DNA of 64,000 nt, taken from assembly GCA_001724025.1 (NCBI GenBank), contig MEDJ01000021.1, forward strand, positions 183,412-247,411, given 5' to 3'. A program made the translations under genes and the position numbers. This document shows, one piece after another, positions 27,401-39,806 of the stretch. How positions within the stretch are numbered: the stretch's first letter is position 1; the number at the start of each line of letters is the position of its first letter. Below the pieces are notes generated by a model. The model was not told where the DNA came from. It worked only from the letters and a program-made list of their open reading frames with translations, and did no database searches. This stretch comes from Acidobacteria bacterium SCN 69-37. Its GTDB lineage: Bacteria; Acidobacteriota; Vicinamibacteria; Vicinamibacterales; SCN-69-37.

Positions 27401-28819
27401 CTCGATCGGCAGATCGGACGAAGCCGTCTCCTGCCGCGCCGGCGGCGCCTCGACGATCACGTGTGCGTTCGTGCCGCTGAAGCCGAAGGCACTCACGCCC
27501 GCAATCCACCGTCCGTCCACCGACGGCCACGGCTGCCGCGCCGTCGCGACGACCACGGGCATCGAGGCCCAATCGATGTGCGGATTGGGTGTCCGGCAGT
27601 GCAGGTGCGCCGGGATTTCGCGATGCTGCAACGCGACCACGACCTTGAGCAGCCCGGCGATCCCCGCGGCAGCCTCGAGGTGCCCGATGTTCGTCTTGAT
27701 CGATCCGATGGGCAGCGGTCGCCCGGCCTCGCGTCCCGTGCCGATCGCCGAGGCAATCGCCTGCACCTCGATCGGATCGCCGAGCGGCGTGCCCGTGCCG
27801 TGCGTCTCCACGTAGCCGATCTGCCCGGGCGTCACGCCGGCAGCCTCGACAGCCGCGCGGATCACGGCGTCCTGGGACGGACCGTTCGGCGCCGTCAGGC
27901 CGGCGCTGCGACCATCCTGGTTGATCGCGCTGCCCCGGATGACGGCCAGCACACGCCCGGACGACGGGCAGTCGGCGAGACGTCGCAGCACCACCACCCC
28001 GCACCCTTCGCCGCGCACGTAGCCGTCGGCTGCGGCATCGAACGTCTTGCAGCGGCCATCGGCGGCCATCATCCGCGCCTTCGAGAACGTGATGTTCACT
28101 TCGGGCGACAGGATCAGGTTGACGCCGCCCGCAATCGCCACGTCGCACTCACCCAGCCGGAGGCTCTGTACGGCCGCGTGCACGGCCACCAGCGACGAGG
28201 AACACGCCGTGTCGATCGCCACGCTGGGCCCGTGCGTGCCGAGCACGTACGACAGGCGCCCGGCCGCGATGCTGCCGGCGGTGCCCTGGCTGAAATACGG
28301 ATCGATACGCTCGGGGTGCGCGAACAGCATGCGACCGTAGTCGACGTTCGCGATCCCGATGAAGACGCCCGTACGCGATCCGTACAGGCTCGACGGATCG
28401 ATTCCCGCATCGTCGAGCGCGTGCCACGTCGTCTCGAGGAGGAGCCGCTGCTGCGGATCCATGTGCTCGGCTTCGCGCGGGGCGATGCCGAAGAAGTCCG
28501 TGTCGAACCTGTCGATGCGATCGAGGAAGCCGCCGTGCCTGGTCGTCATGCGGCCGGCGGCATCGGCGTCGGCATCGTAGTACGTGTCGAGATCCCAGCG
28601 ATCGGCAGGCACCGGCACAATCGCGTCGCGGCCCTCGGCGAGCAGCGACCAGAGATCGTCGAGATCGTCGACGCCGCCCGGCAGACGCAGACCGGCCCCG
28701 ACGATCGCGATCGGCGCACGCGCCCCGGCCTCGGTACGCGCCAGGCGGGCCCGCAGATCGCGGATTTCCAGCAGCGCCCGCTTCACGGGCGACAGGTCGT
28801 CGTGGCGCTCCATCGTCAT
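24425..28819 (-). CDS. Type I PKS module 3: KS-AT(methylmalonyl-like)-cMT-ACP
   Basis: Compact PKS of 1,464 residues with no ketoreductase, dehydratase or enoyl reductase. Docking helix LSPVKRALLEIRDLRARLA. KS (~35-465): Cys ~206, His ~340 and ~380. AT (~555-870): GHSLGE, and the specificity motif YASHS (~754-757 plus Ser), the methylmalonyl-CoA signature. The upstream AT motif is FTGGGAQ rather than FTGQGAQ. C-methyltransferase (~945-1300): LEIGAGTGGTT, followed by PGGLLLLVE. ACP (~1330-1410): LGLDSL. A methylmalonyl AT combined with a cMT predicts a gem-dimethyl beta-keto unit, as in epothilone module 8. If the AT actually loads malonyl, a mono-methyl beta-keto unit is expected instead. The lack of reduction means a ketone should remain at this position. 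It overlaps both neighbours by 4 nt. The C-terminal tail MTDAEIEALLLSRIE is a class 2-type docking helix. Confidence 0.94.
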
Positions 28820-31800
28820 GCGTCCCCCGCGTCCGGGCCAGACGCCTCGAGTTCGGCGAGCAGCAGGGCCTCGGCTTCGTCATCCGAGAGCGCCGCCAGC
28901 GCCCGCGCACCGGTGTCGTCCGCGACGGGCGCGCGTGCGGCGTCCGGCTCGTCGAGTCCCATCACCGCCAACAGCCGGGTGGCGAGCGCTCCCAGCGTGG
29001 GATAGTCGAACAGCAGCGTGGCCGGGAGCGGCTGCCCGACCAGGCGCGCGAGCGTATTGCGCAGTTCGACGGCCATCAGCGAGTCGAGCCCCAGATCGCG
29101 CAACGGCGCGCGGCTGTCGATCGTCGACGTGCCGTCAAGGCCGATCACGGCCAGCACGTGGGACGTGAGCCGCGCCACGAGCGCGCGCGGGCGATCGCCA
29201 GGCGGCAGCGCACGCAGGCTCGACGCCAGCGCCGGCTCGGCCGAGGGGACGTCGGTCACCGTGAGGACGTCAGCGAACACGTCGGGATCGAGTCCCACGG
29301 GCAGACGGTTTCCGAACCGCTGCCAATCGATCGTCAGCACCATCGTCGTCGTCGCGCCCGTGCGCAGCAGACGCTCGAGGGTACGGAAGGCGTCCGTCGA
29401 CGCGATCGGCCCGAGGCCGCGTTCGCGCCAGACCGCCGATCCCACGCTCGCCTGCGCGGCCATTCCGCCCTCGCCCCAGATACCCCACCCGACGCTGAGC
29501 GCGGGCAGTCCCTCGCGACGCCGCCGCTGCGCGATCGCATCCAGCTCGGCATTGGCCGCGGGATACAGCCCCTGGCCCGCGGGTCCCAGGTGCGTGCCCG
29601 CCGCGGAGTACAGCACGAAGAAATCCAGCGGCATCGCTTTCGTCGCGTGGTGCAGCGCCCACGCGCCGTGAACCTTGCCGCGCAGGACGCCCTGCGCGTC
29701 GTGCCAGCGCTGCGTGGCCAACGTGCCGTCGTGGAGCGCGCCCGCCGCGTGCACCACGCCACGCAGCGGCGGCAGGTCGCGGGCGATACCGGCCAGCACG
29801 CGCTGCAGATCCCCGGCATCCGCTACGTCCGCCGGCTCGACGCGTATCGTCACGCCCTCGCGCCGCAGGTCGTCGATCACGTCCTGCGCACCGGCCCCTG
29901 GCGCCGATCGCCCCACGAGCACGATCGCGCGCGCGCCGGACGTCGCGAGCCATCGCGCGGTCGCCAGCCCGATGGCCCCGAGGCCCCCCGTGATCAGATA
30001 GGTCGCATCCTCCGACACGAGCGGCGCCTCGGCGTCGACCGGCGAGGGCACGACCACGAGCTTGCCAATGTGATGCGCCCGCGCCATGACGCGCATCGCG
30101 TCGGCCGTGTGCGCCAGCGGGAACGTCCGCGTGGGCAGCCGCGGCAGCGTGCCGTCGGCGATGGCCGCGACGAGTTCCGAGAACATGGGTGGCAGCAGGC
30201 CGGGATCGGCTTCGGCCTCAGTCCCGAGATCGTACGGGAAATACCGAATATCCGGCCGACGGACCGCCATCTCGTCCGCGCTGAGGATCGCGCGCTTGCC
30301 GAGTTCCAGGAACCGGCCGCCCTGCGCGGTGACGCGTACGCTCGCGTCGATGAACGGTCCGGTCAGCGAGTTGAGCACGACGTCGACGCCCGCGCCGGCC
30401 GTGAGGCGTTCGACCTCGTCGGCAAACGCCGGCGATCGCGAATCCATCACGTGCGCCACACCCATCGCACGCAGCCGCGATCGCTTCTCATCCGATCCGG
30501 CGGTGGCGAAAATCTCGGCGCCCGCACGCCTGGCCAGATGGACGGCAGCGAGTCCGACGCCGCCCGTCGCCGCATGAATCAGCACGCGCTCGCCGGCCCG
30601 CAGATCCGCCAGCCGATGGAGGCCGTGCCAGGCCGTCAAATACGCCACCGGCAGGGCCGCCGCGTCCACGGCCGACAGCCCGTCGGGTATCGGCCACACG
30701 AACGCCGCGGGCACGACCACGTCCGTCGCGAGACTGCCGGGCGTGTAGCCGAAGACCCGATCGCCGCGCCGGACGCCACGCACGCGCGCGCCCACCGCCT
30801 CGACAATGCCCGCACACTCGGCGCCGAGCGACACGGGCCGTCCCTCGTACATGCCGACGGCCATCAGGACATCGCGGAAATTCAGGCCGCTCGCCAGCAC
30901 ACGCAAATGCAGATCGTCGGGACCGATGGCTGGACGCGGCGCGGCCACGAGCGTGACGTGGTCAATCGTCCCGCCACCGCCGGTAATCGCGACTCGCTGC
31001 GGCCCGGCATCCACCACGTCCTGGCGACGCACGAATCGCGGCGCCCACCACTGACGGCCGCGTCGCGCCAGGCTGCGCGGACCGGACGATACCGTCAGCC
31101 CCGCCACCAGCCCCTCGTCGTCCGATGTGGTCGCCGACGCGAGATCGATCCGGCGCACGTGCCACTCCGGGTGCTCGACAGCGATGACGCCACCGAAGCC
31201 CCAGAGTCCCGCCGCCCGGGGACAGACATCGACGGTCTCGTTTTCGCTGCGCGTGTCGACGGCGCCGCGCGTCACCAGCGCCAGGACCGTCTCGCTCACG
31301 CCCGCCGCTGCAGCCGCCTGCACCAGGTGGAGCGCGGAGGCCAGTTGCCGCGCGTCGCCAGCGGCCAGCGCCGCCTCGTCCGCGTCCGACGTCGGCGGCA
31401 CGTCCAGGCTCCACAGGTGCACGATGGCCTGCCACCGATCGCCGACAGCGTCGAACAGCGCCGTCATATCGTCCGGGCTGTCCGGACGCATCGTCCACGC
31501 GTCCGGTGCCGTCCGCGCGAAGGCGTGCCCCGCAATCACGCGAACGCACGACGCGCCGGCGCGCCGCAGGCGCGTCGCCAGGCGATCGCCAACGCCTGTC
31601 TCATCAGCGAACAGCAGCCAGCGTCGGCCTGCCAGCGCGACCGGGCCCTGCGTGGACAGATCGACGGGGCGCCAGGCGATCTCGTACGCGTCAGGCGCGT
31701 CGCTGCGCGTCCCGGCAAACTGCGCCGCTGTCGCGGTGCGGAATCGCAGCCCGTCGATGGCCGCGACGACCTCGCCCCCCTCGTCGTGAACCCACAAGCT

Positions 31801-34800
31801 GCACGTCACCGCGTCCTGCTGACGGGCGTCGAGCACGACGCGCGCGCGCCACTGCCGCGCGGCCGACGGGCCGAGCAGCACGCGATCGGCGGCCACCGGC
31901 AGCAGCACGGCCGGCTCACCCGCCGATCGATCGGCCCACGCGATCACCGAACACACCTGGATGGCAGCATCGACGACCACCGGGTGCACGAACACCCGCC
32001 CCTCCTCGGTGGCAATCGCCGCGGGAAGATCAATCGTCGCCTCGGCCCATCCTTCGCCACGGCGGACGGCCGACAGACAGCGGAACCTCGGGCCAAACGT
32101 TACACCGAGCCGTTCGAACGTGTCGTAGATCTCCGCGATGTCGTGCGCGTGTCCGTCACGTTCGCTTACCGCCCGCTCGCGCACCTCATCGTCATCGTCC
32201 GTCGTGGCCGACACGATCCGCGTCCACCCACTGCCCGGGCCGCCGGGTGCGTACATCGCCAGCGTCGTCGCCCCGTCGCGAACCTGCACGACGGTCTGCC
32301 AGCGTGCCGGTCGATCGGCGGGCATCACCAGCGGCCGTTCGATCGCGACATCGCGGAGGATCACTGCTGATGTGCGCGACGTCGATACGGCCGAGGCACA
32401 GGCCTCGAACATGGCCGCCGCCGGCAGGAGCACCGTGCCGAAGAGCCGATGATCGGCCAGCCAGTGCGCGCGCACGTCCACCGCAGCCTCGAAGACCTGC
32501 CCGTCGAGCGCCGCCACGTCGACCGCGCGACCGAGAAGCCCTGCCCCGGCCGCCAGCACCGGGAGATCGTGCGTGGCGGTCGGGTCGCGTCGATCGAGCC
32601 AGTAACGCTGTCGCTGCCAGGGATACGCCGGCAGCGACACGACATCGCCCTCCGCGCGCTGGAAGGCCGCCCAGTCGGGGGTCAGTCCCGCCGCGTAGAG
32701 CCCGGCGCACGCCTGCAGCATCGTGTCGCGCTCGGGGCGCCCGCGCCGAAGCGACGTCATTACGACAGGTATTGACTCCACACATTCAAGCGTCTCGGTC
32801 ATCGCGGCACCGAGCACCGGGTGCGGGCCGATCTCGACGAAGGTGCCGAAGCCATCGGCGGCCATCGCGGTCACCGCATCGGACAAACGCACCGTCTCGC
32901 GCACGTTGCGACGGAAATAGCCGGCATCCAGCGACGACGTCACCTGCCCCCCCGTCACCGTCGAGTAGTACGGCACGACGGGAACGTCGGTCCGAAGCCC
33001 GTCGAGCTCGACCGCGAGCCTCTCGGCCAGCGGCGCCATGGCCTGGCTGTGGAACGCATAGCGGACGGGCAGGGCGCGATGCGCGATCCCGCGACGATCG
33101 CACTCGGCCAGCACGACGTCCACCGCCGCGGCCTCGCCCGACACCACGACACTCTGCGGCGCATTGATCGCCGCCAGCGAGAGCCGATCGCCGTGCGGCG
33201 CGATCAGCGCGAGCAGGCCCGTCGGATCGATCGCGATCTGCGCCATCCGGCCGCCGTCCGACGCGGCCTGCATGATCCGTCCCCTGTGCCACACGATGCG
33301 GATCGCATCCGGCAACGCCAGCGCCCCGGCCGCGTGGAGCGCGGCGATCTCACCCACGCTGTGGCCGGCGACACCGTCGGGTGTCACGCCCCACGCGTGC
33401 CAGAGCCGGACGAGCGCGACCTGCAGCGCGAAGATCGCGGGCTGCGCCACGTCCGTGCGATCGAGCCGCGAGTCGGCCTCGGTCCGCTCCAACTCCTCGA
33501 TCAGGGACCAGCCCGCCAGCGGCCGCAGCAGGCTGTCGCACGCCTCGATCGCTTCGCGGAAGACCGGTTCCCCGGCCAGCAGGTCCCGGCCCATCGCGTA
33601 CCACTGCGGTCCCTGGCCGCTGAAGACGAACGCGAGTCGCTGCCGCGTCTCGGCGGGCCTGACGGCCGGACTGCTGCGTGCGTGCTCGATGAGCCGCGCG
33701 CGCCACTCGTCCGTGGTCCGCCCCGCCACCGCCAGGCGGCAACGATAGTGATGCCGCCGTTCGGCCGCCGTGTAGCAGAGATCGGCCACCTGGTGATCGG
33801 TTTCCCCGAGAAACGCGATCCATCGCGCCACCAGCGCATCGAGGGCCGCTGGCGTCTGCGCCGAGAGCGGCAGCAGACGCGTCACGCCCGCAGGTCCGGC
33901 GTCCGGCCCCGGCAGCGTCGGCGCCTCTTCCACGATCACGTGCGCGTTCGTGCCGCCGACGCCGAACGAACTCACGGCCGCGCACCGCGGCACGGGACCG
34001 CGCGGCCACGGCACGGTGGTCTCGGGAATCCGCAGCCGCGTGTGCGCCAGTGAGATGTGCGGATTGAGCCGCGTGAAGTGAATCTGCCGCGGAATCGCGT
34101 CGTGCCGCAGCGTCAGGATCGCCTTGATCAGCCCGACCACGCCCGCGGCCGCCTCGAGATGGCCGATGTTCGCCTTCGCGGCGCCGAGATAGCAGGGTGC
34201 GTCCGCACTGGACGGCTGGCCGATGGTCGCCGCCACGGCCTCGACCTCGATCGGATCGCCCAGCGCCGTTCCCGTCCCGTGCGTCTCCATCAGCCCGATG
34301 CGGCCGGGCGCAAGGTGCGACGCGGCGAGCGCCTCACGAATCAGCGCTTCCTGCGCCGGCCCGTGCGGTGCGGCCAGCACCGTCGAGTGACCATCCTGGT
34401 TGACCGCCGATCCGCGGATCACGCCCAGGACGCGATCGCCATCGGCCACGGCATCGGCCAGGCGCTTGAGCACCACCACGCCGCAGCCTTCGCCGCGACC
34501 GAAGCCGTCGGCCGACGCATCGAACGTCTTGCAGCGGCCGTCGGGCGCCATGAACCCGACTTTCGACATGGCGACGACGAGTTGCGGCGCGATCATGAGC
34601 GAGACACCGCCGGCCACCGCCATGTCGCTCTCGCCGAATCGCAGGCTCTGGCAGGCCAGGTGGATCGCGACGAGCGAGGACGAACACGCGGTGTCGATCG
34701 ACAGGCTGGGCCCCCGCAGATCGAGCAGGTACGACAACCGGTTGGCCAGCACGCTGTGCAGCGTGCCGGTCAGCGTCCGCGGATCGATCGACGCCGGATC

Positions 34801-35295
34801 CTCGAACTGCAGGTGCGTGTAGTCGTTGTGGTAGCTGGCCACGAACACGCCCGACCGACTGCCGGCCAGCCGTTCACGCACAAGGCCCGCATCGTCGAGC
34901 GCTTCGCACGCCACTTCGAGGAAGAGCCGCTGCTGCGGATCCATCCGCTCGGCCTCGCGCGGCAGGATGCCGAAGTAGTCCGCGTCGAATGCGTCGATGC
35001 GATCGAGAAAAGCGCCCGCGCGGGTGATCGCCCGGCCGGGGACCGATGGATCGGGTGATGCCCACTGGTCGACATCCCACCTGTCAGCCGGCACGTCGCC
35101 GACGGCGTCCCCGCCACGCGCGAGCAGGTCCCAGAAGGCCTCGACCGAGTCGCCGCCGCCGGGCACACGACATGCCATGCCCACGACCGCGATCGGATCC
35201 GCGCGCAGCACGACCTGCGCGTCCCCGCGCGCCTCCTGCGCCATCAGGGCGATCTTGAGAGCCGACAGGCCGTCGAGCGATCGCGACGGCGGCAT
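28816..35295 (-). CDS. Type I PKS module 2: KS-AT-DH-ER-KR-ACP
   Basis: Fully reducing PKS of 2,159 residues. Short N-terminal docking segment ([13 protein letters not shown]). KS (~33-460): Cys ~204 in DTACSSS, His ~339 and ~379. AT (~550-865): [11 protein letters not shown] and GHSVGE, with specificity motif YAFHS, a mix of the malonyl (HAFH) and methylmalonyl (YASH) signatures; malonyl is favoured because Phe is kept. DH (~915-1190): [12 protein letters not shown] (His ~949) and VDAAIQ, complete. ER (~1440-1755): [13 protein letters not shown] (~1762-1950): [11 protein letters not shown] in place of LDD (Asp retained, B-like) and catalytic Tyr in [16 protein letters not shown] (Ser ~2072). 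It should add a saturated two-carbon unit to the PKS1 product. Its start shares 1 nt with the PKS1 stop, and its stop overlaps PKS3. The C-terminus [16 protein letters not shown] is a clear class 2 docking helix matching the LSPVKRALL-type helix of PKS3. Confidence 0.95.
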   Translation of the reverse strand: MPPSRSLDGLSALKIALMAQEARGDAQVVLRADPIAVVGMACRVPGGGDSVEAFWDLLARGGDAVGDVPADRWDVDQWASPDPSVPGRAITRAGAFLDRIDAFDADYFGILPREAERMDPQQRLFLEVACEALDDAGLVRERLAGSRSGVFVASYHNDYTHLQFEDPASIDPRTLTGTLHSVLANRLSYLLDLRGPSLSIDTACSSSLVAIHLACQSLRFGESDMAVAGGVSLMIAPQLVVAMSKVGFMAPDGRCKTFDASADGFGRGEGCGVVVLKRLADAVADGDRVLGVIRGSAVNQDGHSTVLAAPHGPAQEALIREALAASHLAPGRIGLMETHGTGTALGDPIEVEAVAATIGQPSSADAPCYLGAAKANIGHLEAAAGVVGLIKAILTLRHDAIPRQIHFTRLNPHISLAHTRLRIPETTVPWPRGPVPRCAAVSSFGVGGTNAHVIVEEAPTLPGPDAGPAGVTRLLPLSAQTPAALDALVARWIAFLGETDHQVADLCYTAAERRHHYRCRLAVAGRTTDEWRARLIEHARSSPAVRPAETRQRLAFVFSGQGPQWYAMGRDLLAGEPVFREAIEACDSLLRPLAGWSLIEELERTEADSRLDRTDVAQPAIFALQVALVRLWHAWGVTPDGVAGHSVGEIAALHAAGALALPDAIRIVWHRGRIMQAASDGGRMAQIAIDPTGLLALIAPHGDRLSLAAINAPQSVVVSGEAAAVDVVLAECDRRGIAHRALPVRYAFHSQAMAPLAERLAVELDGLRTDVPVVPYYSTVTGGQVTSSLDAGYFRRNVRETVRLSDAVTAMAADGFGTFVEIGPHPVLGAAMTETLECVESIPVVMTSLRRGRPERDTMLQACAGLYAAGLTPDWAAFQRAEGDVVSLPAYPWQRQRYWLDRRDPTATHDLPVLAAGAGLLGRAVDVAALDGQVFEAAVDVRAHWLADHRLFGTVLLPAAAMFEACASAVSTSRTSAVILRDVAIERPLVMPADRPARWQTVVQVRDGATTLAMYAPGGPGSGWTRIVSATTDDDDEVRERAVSERDGHAHDIAEIYDTFERLGVTFGPRFRCLSAVRRGEGWAEATIDLPAAIATEEGRVFVHPVVVDAAIQVCSVIAWADRSAGEPAVLLPVAADRVLLGPSAARQWRARVVLDARQQDAVTCSLWVHDEGGEVVAAIDGLRFRTATAAQFAGTRSDAPDAYEIAWRPVDLSTQGPVALAGRRWLLFADETGVGDRLATRLRRAGASCVRVIAGHAFARTAPDAWTMRPDSPDDMTALFDAVGDRWQAIVHLWSLDVPPTSDADEAALAAGDARQLASALHLVQAAAAAGVSETVLALVTRGAVDTRSENETVDVCPRAAGLWGFGGVIAVEHPEWHVRRIDLASATTSDDEGLVAGLTVSSGPRSLARRGRQWWAPRFVRRQDVVDAGPQRVAITGGGGTIDHVTLVAAPRPAIGPDDLHLRVLASGLNFRDVLMAVGMYEGRPVSLGAECAGIVEAVGARVRGVRRGDRVFGYTPGSLATDVVVPAAFVWPIPDGLSAVDAAALPVAYLTAWHGLHRLADLRAGERVLIHAATGGVGLAAVHLARRAGAEIFATAGSDEKRSRLRAMGVAHVMDSRSPAFADEVERLTAGAGVDVVLNSLTGPFIDASVRVTAQGGRFLELGKRAILSADEMAVRRPDIRYFPYDLGTEAEADPGLLPPMFSELVAAIADGTLPRLPTRTFPLAHTADAMRVMARAHHIGKLVVVPSPVDAEAPLVSEDATYLITGGLGAIGLATARWLATSGARAIVLVGRSAPGAGAQDVIDDLRREGVTIRVEPADVADAGDLQRVLAGIARDLPPLRGVVHAAGALHDGTLATQRWHDAQGVLRGKVHGAWALHHATKAMPLDFFVLYSAAGTHLGPAGQGLYPAANAELDAIAQRRRREGLPALSVGWGIWGEGGMAAQASVGSAVWRERGLGPIASTDAFRTLERLLRTGATTTMVLTIDWQRFGNRLPVGLDPDVFADVLTVTDVPSAEPALASSLRALPPGDRPRALVARLTSHVLAVIGLDGTSTIDSRAPLRDLGLDSLMAVELRNTLARLVGQPLPATLLFDYPTLGALATRLLAVMGLDEPDAARAPVADDTGARALAALSDDEAEALLLAELEASGPDAGDA

Positions 35296-38200
35296 CAGCG
35301 CCTCACCCGCGTGCGCCGCAGCGCCGCGGCCGCCTGCTCGTCGCTCAGCGCCGCGACGTCGGCCGGGACGATCGGCCCGGCATCGCTGCCGGATGGTGCG
35401 GCTGCCGGCGCCGCCACCTCACCAGCCAGATGACCAACGAGCGCGTCGACTGTCGGATAGTTCCACGCGATCGTGGCCGAGAGCGATCGCCCGAGGGCCG
35501 ACTCGAGCCGGTTCCGCAGTTCCATCGCCATCAGCGAGGTCAGCCCCATGGCGCCCAGCGTCTTCTTGGCCTCGAGGTGCGACGGCGCCAGACGCAGCAC
35601 GGCGCACACCGCGGCGCGCACGATCCCCTCGATCCGCGCCCGCCGCTCGTTCGCCGGCAGCGCGTCGAGCCCCGCCCCCGCCTGCACACCGCCCGCGCTC
35701 GAGCCATCGAGGCACTCGGCAAACAGCGCCGCGGCGCGTCCGCCTCGACTGCGGGCAAACGTCGGCCAGTCGATCGGCAGGACTGCCACCGATGAGTGGG
35801 GCGACGCGCACAGCCACTCGAACAGCGCCACGCCACGTCGGGGCTCGAACGGACGAACGCCTCGGCGCACCATCTCCGCCACGTGCTGCGCGCCGGCGTC
35901 GTCATCGACGAGCCCGGTGCCCGCCCACACGCCCCAGCCAATGCTGAGGGCCGGCAGCCCGCGCGCACGACGATCGGCCACGACCGCGTCGATCGCCGCG
36001 TTGGCCGCCGCATAGTTGGCCTGCCCGGCCTGCGCCACGAACGCCCCGATGGACGAACACACGACAAAGAAATCGAGATCGGGCAACCACGCGTCGAGCA
36101 GCATCGCCCCGCGGGCCTTCGCACGGATGCCGGCGTCGAACGTGGCCCGGTCCATCCGCTCGACGAGGGCGTTGGCGAGCACACCGGCCGCGTGGATCAC
36201 CCCCCTGATGCGCGGCCACGCTTCGGCGCGATAGCGCTCGAGAAACGCCGAGAGTTGTGCCTCGTCGCTGACATCGACGGCGGCCACGTGCACGCTCGCG
36301 CCGAGCGCCTCCAGCGCCAGCACGGCAGCAATGCGTTGCCCGTCCGGCGAGTCGGCCGGCGTCGATCGCCACGACGACCGCTCGGGCAGGCCGCGCCGTC
36401 CGACGAGAATCACGCGCCTGGCCCCGCACTCCACGAGCCGCCGGGCCAGGAGCAGGCCGATGGCGCCAAGACCGCCCGTGACGAGACAGGCGCCGTCGGC
36501 GTCGAGTTGCAGACGACGCGGCGTCGCGTCGGCCGGCATCGGCACCACGCGCTGCACGTAGCGCCGCGCGCCGCGCACGGCGGCGTGATCTTCACCACCG
36601 GCTGCCACGAGATGCTGCGCGCAGACCTCGTACGCGCGCGCGTCGGCCTCGATCGGCAGATCGACGAGTCCCCCCCACCGATCCGGGTGCTCCTCGGCGA
36701 TCACGCGGCCGCTGCCCCAGGCCGCAGCCGGCCACGGCGCCACCCGCTCGTCGTCGCTGACCGACTGCGCCCCGAAGGTCACGAACCACAAGCGCGCCGA
36801 CGTCGACGACGCGACCTGCTGCAGCGCGGACACGGGCACGAACGCGGCACCGTCATCGTCCGGAATCAGCACGACGACGTGCGAGGCTGGCGAGCGAGAG
36901 CGGCCGAACGTTGCCAGCGGCTCGATCTCGACCTCCGCACCGACCTGCCGCAGCGCCTCGGCCAGATGCTCGCCGCGATCGGGGCGATCCGTGGTCACCA
37001 CCGTCCATCGTCCTGCTGCGGTCCCGGTCGCTGCCGGCACGGGCGCCGATCGCCAGACGAGTTGGTGGAGCCACGACAGCGACTCCTCGTCGAGCGCGGA
37101 TGCCGGACGGCCGCCGTCGACGGGCGATCGATCGGTGAAGTCGGGCCAGTACCGCGTGCGCTGCCACGGATAACGTGGCAACGACACCACACGTCCCGGC
37201 CCGCCGGTCACCGTCGCCCAGTCGATCGGGCCGCCCGCACACGCCACCGTGGCCAGCACACGCATGAGCGCCGGACGTTCGTCCTCGTCGCGACGACCGC
37301 ATCCCACGGCCGCGATATTCCGATCGAGATCGCGCGCCGTCTGTTCGATGGCGGGCACGAGGACCGGGTGTGGACCAAGTTCGATGCACAACGTGGCCTC
37401 GGCCCCCGCGATCAGCGCCACCGTGTCGGCGAAGCGGACAGGCCGACGCACGTTCTCGGCCCAGTAGCCGGCATCGAGCATCTCGCCATCGATGCGCGCG
37501 GCGCGGACGGTCGAATACATCGTGCGCGAGGCGGCACGCGGCCGGATCGCATCGAGTTCCGTCTGCAGCCGGGCGGCTACCGGATCCATCTGGGGACTGT
37601 GCGACGCGACGTCGACCTTCACCAGCCGGCAGAAGATGCCGTCGGCGTCCAGTTGCGCGAGCAGGTCGCGGACGGCATCCGGATCGCCGGACACGACAGA
37701 CGATCGCGGACTGTTGCTGACGGCCACGCCGATCCTGTCGCGGTCTGCGGCGATGCGCGCCTCGACGGCGGCAGCGGGCAGATCCACCAGGGCCATGGCT
37801 CCGCGTCCGCTCGTCTCGCGCATCAACGCGCTCCGCCGGCAGATCACGTGCATCGCGTCGTCGAGACTGAGGGCCCCCGCCAGGTACGCGGCGCCCACTT
37901 CACCCATGCTGTGCCCGACGACCGCCGACGGCACGACACCCAGCGACAGCAGCAGTTCGCCGTACGCCATCGACACCGCCAGCAGGACCGGCTGAATCAC
38001 GTCGATACGCCCGGCGCCCGCGTCGTCGGCCGCACCTGTTTCGATCTGTTCGCGGATCGACCAGTCGATCCAGGGACGCGCGGCGACATCGGCCCGCTCG
38101 ATCGACGCGCGGAACACCGGTGCCTCGCGCAGCAGCGTGCGGGCCATGCCCGACCACTGCCCGCCCTGACCGGGCACGACGAACACGACGCGACGTCCGG

Positions 38201-39806
38201 TGGCGCCGGCCATCGTGGCCTGAGCCGCGGCCGGTCCGCCGGCGACGAAGCCGCGCAAGGCCGCCGCCATCGCGTGGCGATCGCCAGCCACGAACGCCGC
38301 GCGGTGATCCAGGCGCGTCCGGCGCGTGGCCGCCGTCCAGCAGACGTCGTGCAGTGATGGCCCCTCGTCATCGTCGAGCCGCGTCGCGTATCGTCCGGCC
38401 AGATCGCCGAGCGCCGACGACGTCGCTGCCGACAGGACGAGCAGCGCCGGACCGGACATCGACAACACAGGCGACGGATCGATCGCCGGCGGCGCCTCCT
38501 CGAGCACCACGTGCGCGTTGGTGCCGGCGATGCCGAACGAACTGACGCCGGCCGTGCGCGACTGTCCCGCCTCCGTTCGCCAGTCGACCGACGACGTGGG
38601 GATGACGAACGGCAGGTCGTGCCACGGCACGCCTGGATTCGGGACCTTGAAGTGCAGGCTGGCGGCAATCCGGCGATGAAAGAGCGACAGCGCCACCTTC
38701 ATGACACCCGCCACGCCGGCCGCGCCCTCGGTGTGACCGATGTTCGTCTTGATCGAGCCGACGAAGCACGTGGCGTCGTGTGGACGATCGGCCCCCATCA
38801 CGGCGCCCAGCGCCGACAGTTCGATCGGGTCGCCGACGCGCGTACCGGTCCCGTGCGCCTCGACATACGTCACGCGGGCCGGATCCACGCCGGCGTCCGC
38901 ATACGCGGCGCGCAGCACCGCTTCCTGGCCCGCCTGGCTGGGACGGCCCAGCGTTCCGCCCTGCTGGCCGTCGTTGTTGACCGCACTGCCGCGAATGACC
39001 GCGTAGATGCGGTCGCCATCGTCGAGCGCGCGCGCCAGCGTCTTGAGCGCCACGAGGCCCGCGCCTTCGCTGCGCACGTAGCCATCGCCCGACGCGTCGC
39101 CGAACTTGCAGCGGCCGTCGGGCGCCATCATCCGGTTCTGCGAGTACGCGATGTGAATCTGCGGCTGGAGGATGACGTTCACGCCGCCGGCCAGCGCCAG
39201 CGTGCACTCCCCGGCCCTCAAACTTCTCACAGCCAGATGTATGGCTGCCAGCGACGACGAACAGGCCGAGTCGAGCGTGAAACTCGGCCCCTGCAGCCCG
39301 AACACGTAGGAGATGCGGCCCGAGGTGACGTACCGACCGCTGCCGGTGGTCATGCCGAACTCGACCCGCTCGGGATCGGCGAGCAGCCGCGCCTCGAAAT
39401 CACTCAGCCACTGACCGATGTAGACGGCCGTGCGGCTGCCCGCGAGGGCGCGCACGTCCTGCCCCGCGTCCTCGAGCGCCTCCCACGCCAGTTCGAGCAG
39501 GATGCGCTGCTGCGGATCGATCGTGGCCGCTTCGCGCGGCGCGATCCCGAAGAACTCGGGATCGAACGTCTCGAGACCATCGAGGAACCCGCCCCGACGC
39601 GACTGCATGCGGCCAGGCGTGGCCGGGCGCGGGTCGAAAAACCGCGCGACGTCCATGCGGCTGGCCGGAATCTCCGATACGGTCTCGATCCCGCCCGCGA
39701 GCGTCCGCCACAGCGCGTCGGGACCGTCGATCCCTCCCGGGAACCGACAGGCCATCCCGACGATCGCGACGGCGCTCGTCGACGACGGACGGGCCATCGC
39801 GCTCAT
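35295..39806 (-). CDS. Type I PKS module 1: KS-AT-KR-ACP, apparent first module
   Basis: PKS of 1,503 residues. The start chosen is the ATG at 39806, which overlaps the thioesterase stop (ATGA) and lies just before the KS; the frame is open further upstream only because it runs through the thioesterase gene. There is no loading domain and no N-terminal docking helix, unlike PKS2-6. KS (~12-440): DSACSSS (Cys ~182), His ~318 and ~358, with NIGHTE rather than NIGHLE. AT (~540-850): GHSMGE, specificity motif VASHS, close to methylmalonyl signatures but not decisive. KR (~1105-1310): TGGLGAIG, Tyr in QANYAAAN, and GVLANAL without the LDD Asp, so not B-type. ACP: the active Ser sits in MGLTSL, where the preceding Asp of DSL is Thr. 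It should extend an externally supplied acyl starter and leave a beta-hydroxyl. The C-terminus (VAALSDEQAAAALRRTR) is a weak class 2-like docking tail. Confidence 0.93.
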   Translation of the reverse strand: MSAMARPSSTSAVAIVGMACRFPGGIDGPDALWRTLAGGIETVSEIPASRMDVARFFDPRPATPGRMQSRRGGFLDGLETFDPEFFGIAPREAATIDPQQRILLELAWEALEDAGQDVRALAGSRTAVYIGQWLSDFEARLLADPERVEFGMTTGSGRYVTSGRISYVFGLQGPSFTLDSACSSSLAAIHLAVRSLRAGECTLALAGGVNVILQPQIHIAYSQNRMMAPDGRCKFGDASGDGYVRSEGAGLVALKTLARALDDGDRIYAVIRGSAVNNDGQQGGTLGRPSQAGQEAVLRAAYADAGVDPARVTYVEAHGTGTRVGDPIELSALGAVMGADRPHDATCFVGSIKTNIGHTEGAAGVAGVMKVALSLFHRRIAASLHFKVPNPGVPWHDLPFVIPTSSVDWRTEAGQSRTAGVSSFGIAGTNAHVVLEEAPPAIDPSPVLSMSGPALLVLSAATSSALGDLAGRYATRLDDDEGPSLHDVCWTAATRRTRLDHRAAFVAGDRHAMAAALRGFVAGGPAAAQATMAGATGRRVVFVVPGQGGQWSGMARTLLREAPVFRASIERADVAARPWIDWSIREQIETGAADDAGAGRIDVIQPVLLAVSMAYGELLLSLGVVPSAVVGHSMGEVGAAYLAGALSLDDAMHVICRRSALMRETSGRGAMALVDLPAAAVEARIAADRDRIGVAVSNSPRSSVVSGDPDAVRDLLAQLDADGIFCRLVKVDVASHSPQMDPVAARLQTELDAIRPRAASRTMYSTVRAARIDGEMLDAGYWAENVRRPVRFADTVALIAGAEATLCIELGPHPVLVPAIEQTARDLDRNIAAVGCGRRDEDERPALMRVLATVACAGGPIDWATVTGGPGRVVSLPRYPWQRTRYWPDFTDRSPVDGGRPASALDEESLSWLHQLVWRSAPVPAATGTAAGRWTVVTTDRPDRGEHLAEALRQVGAEVEIEPLATFGRSRSPASHVVVLIPDDDGAAFVPVSALQQVASSTSARLWFVTFGAQSVSDDERVAPWPAAAWGSGRVIAEEHPDRWGGLVDLPIEADARAYEVCAQHLVAAGGEDHAAVRGARRYVQRVVPMPADATPRRLQLDADGACLVTGGLGAIGLLLARRLVECGARRVILVGRRGLPERSSWRSTPADSPDGQRIAAVLALEALGASVHVAAVDVSDEAQLSAFLERYRAEAWPRIRGVIHAAGVLANALVERMDRATFDAGIRAKARGAMLLDAWLPDLDFFVVCSSIGAFVAQAGQANYAAANAAIDAVVADRRARGLPALSIGWGVWAGTGLVDDDAGAQHVAEMVRRGVRPFEPRRGVALFEWLCASPHSSVAVLPIDWPTFARSRGGRAAALFAECLDGSSAGGVQAGAGLDALPANERRARIEGIVRAAVCAVLRLAPSHLEAKKTLGAMGLTSLMAMELRNRLESALGRSLSATIAWNYPTVDALVGHLAGEVAAPAAAPSGSDAGPIVPADVAALSDEQAAAALRRTRVRR

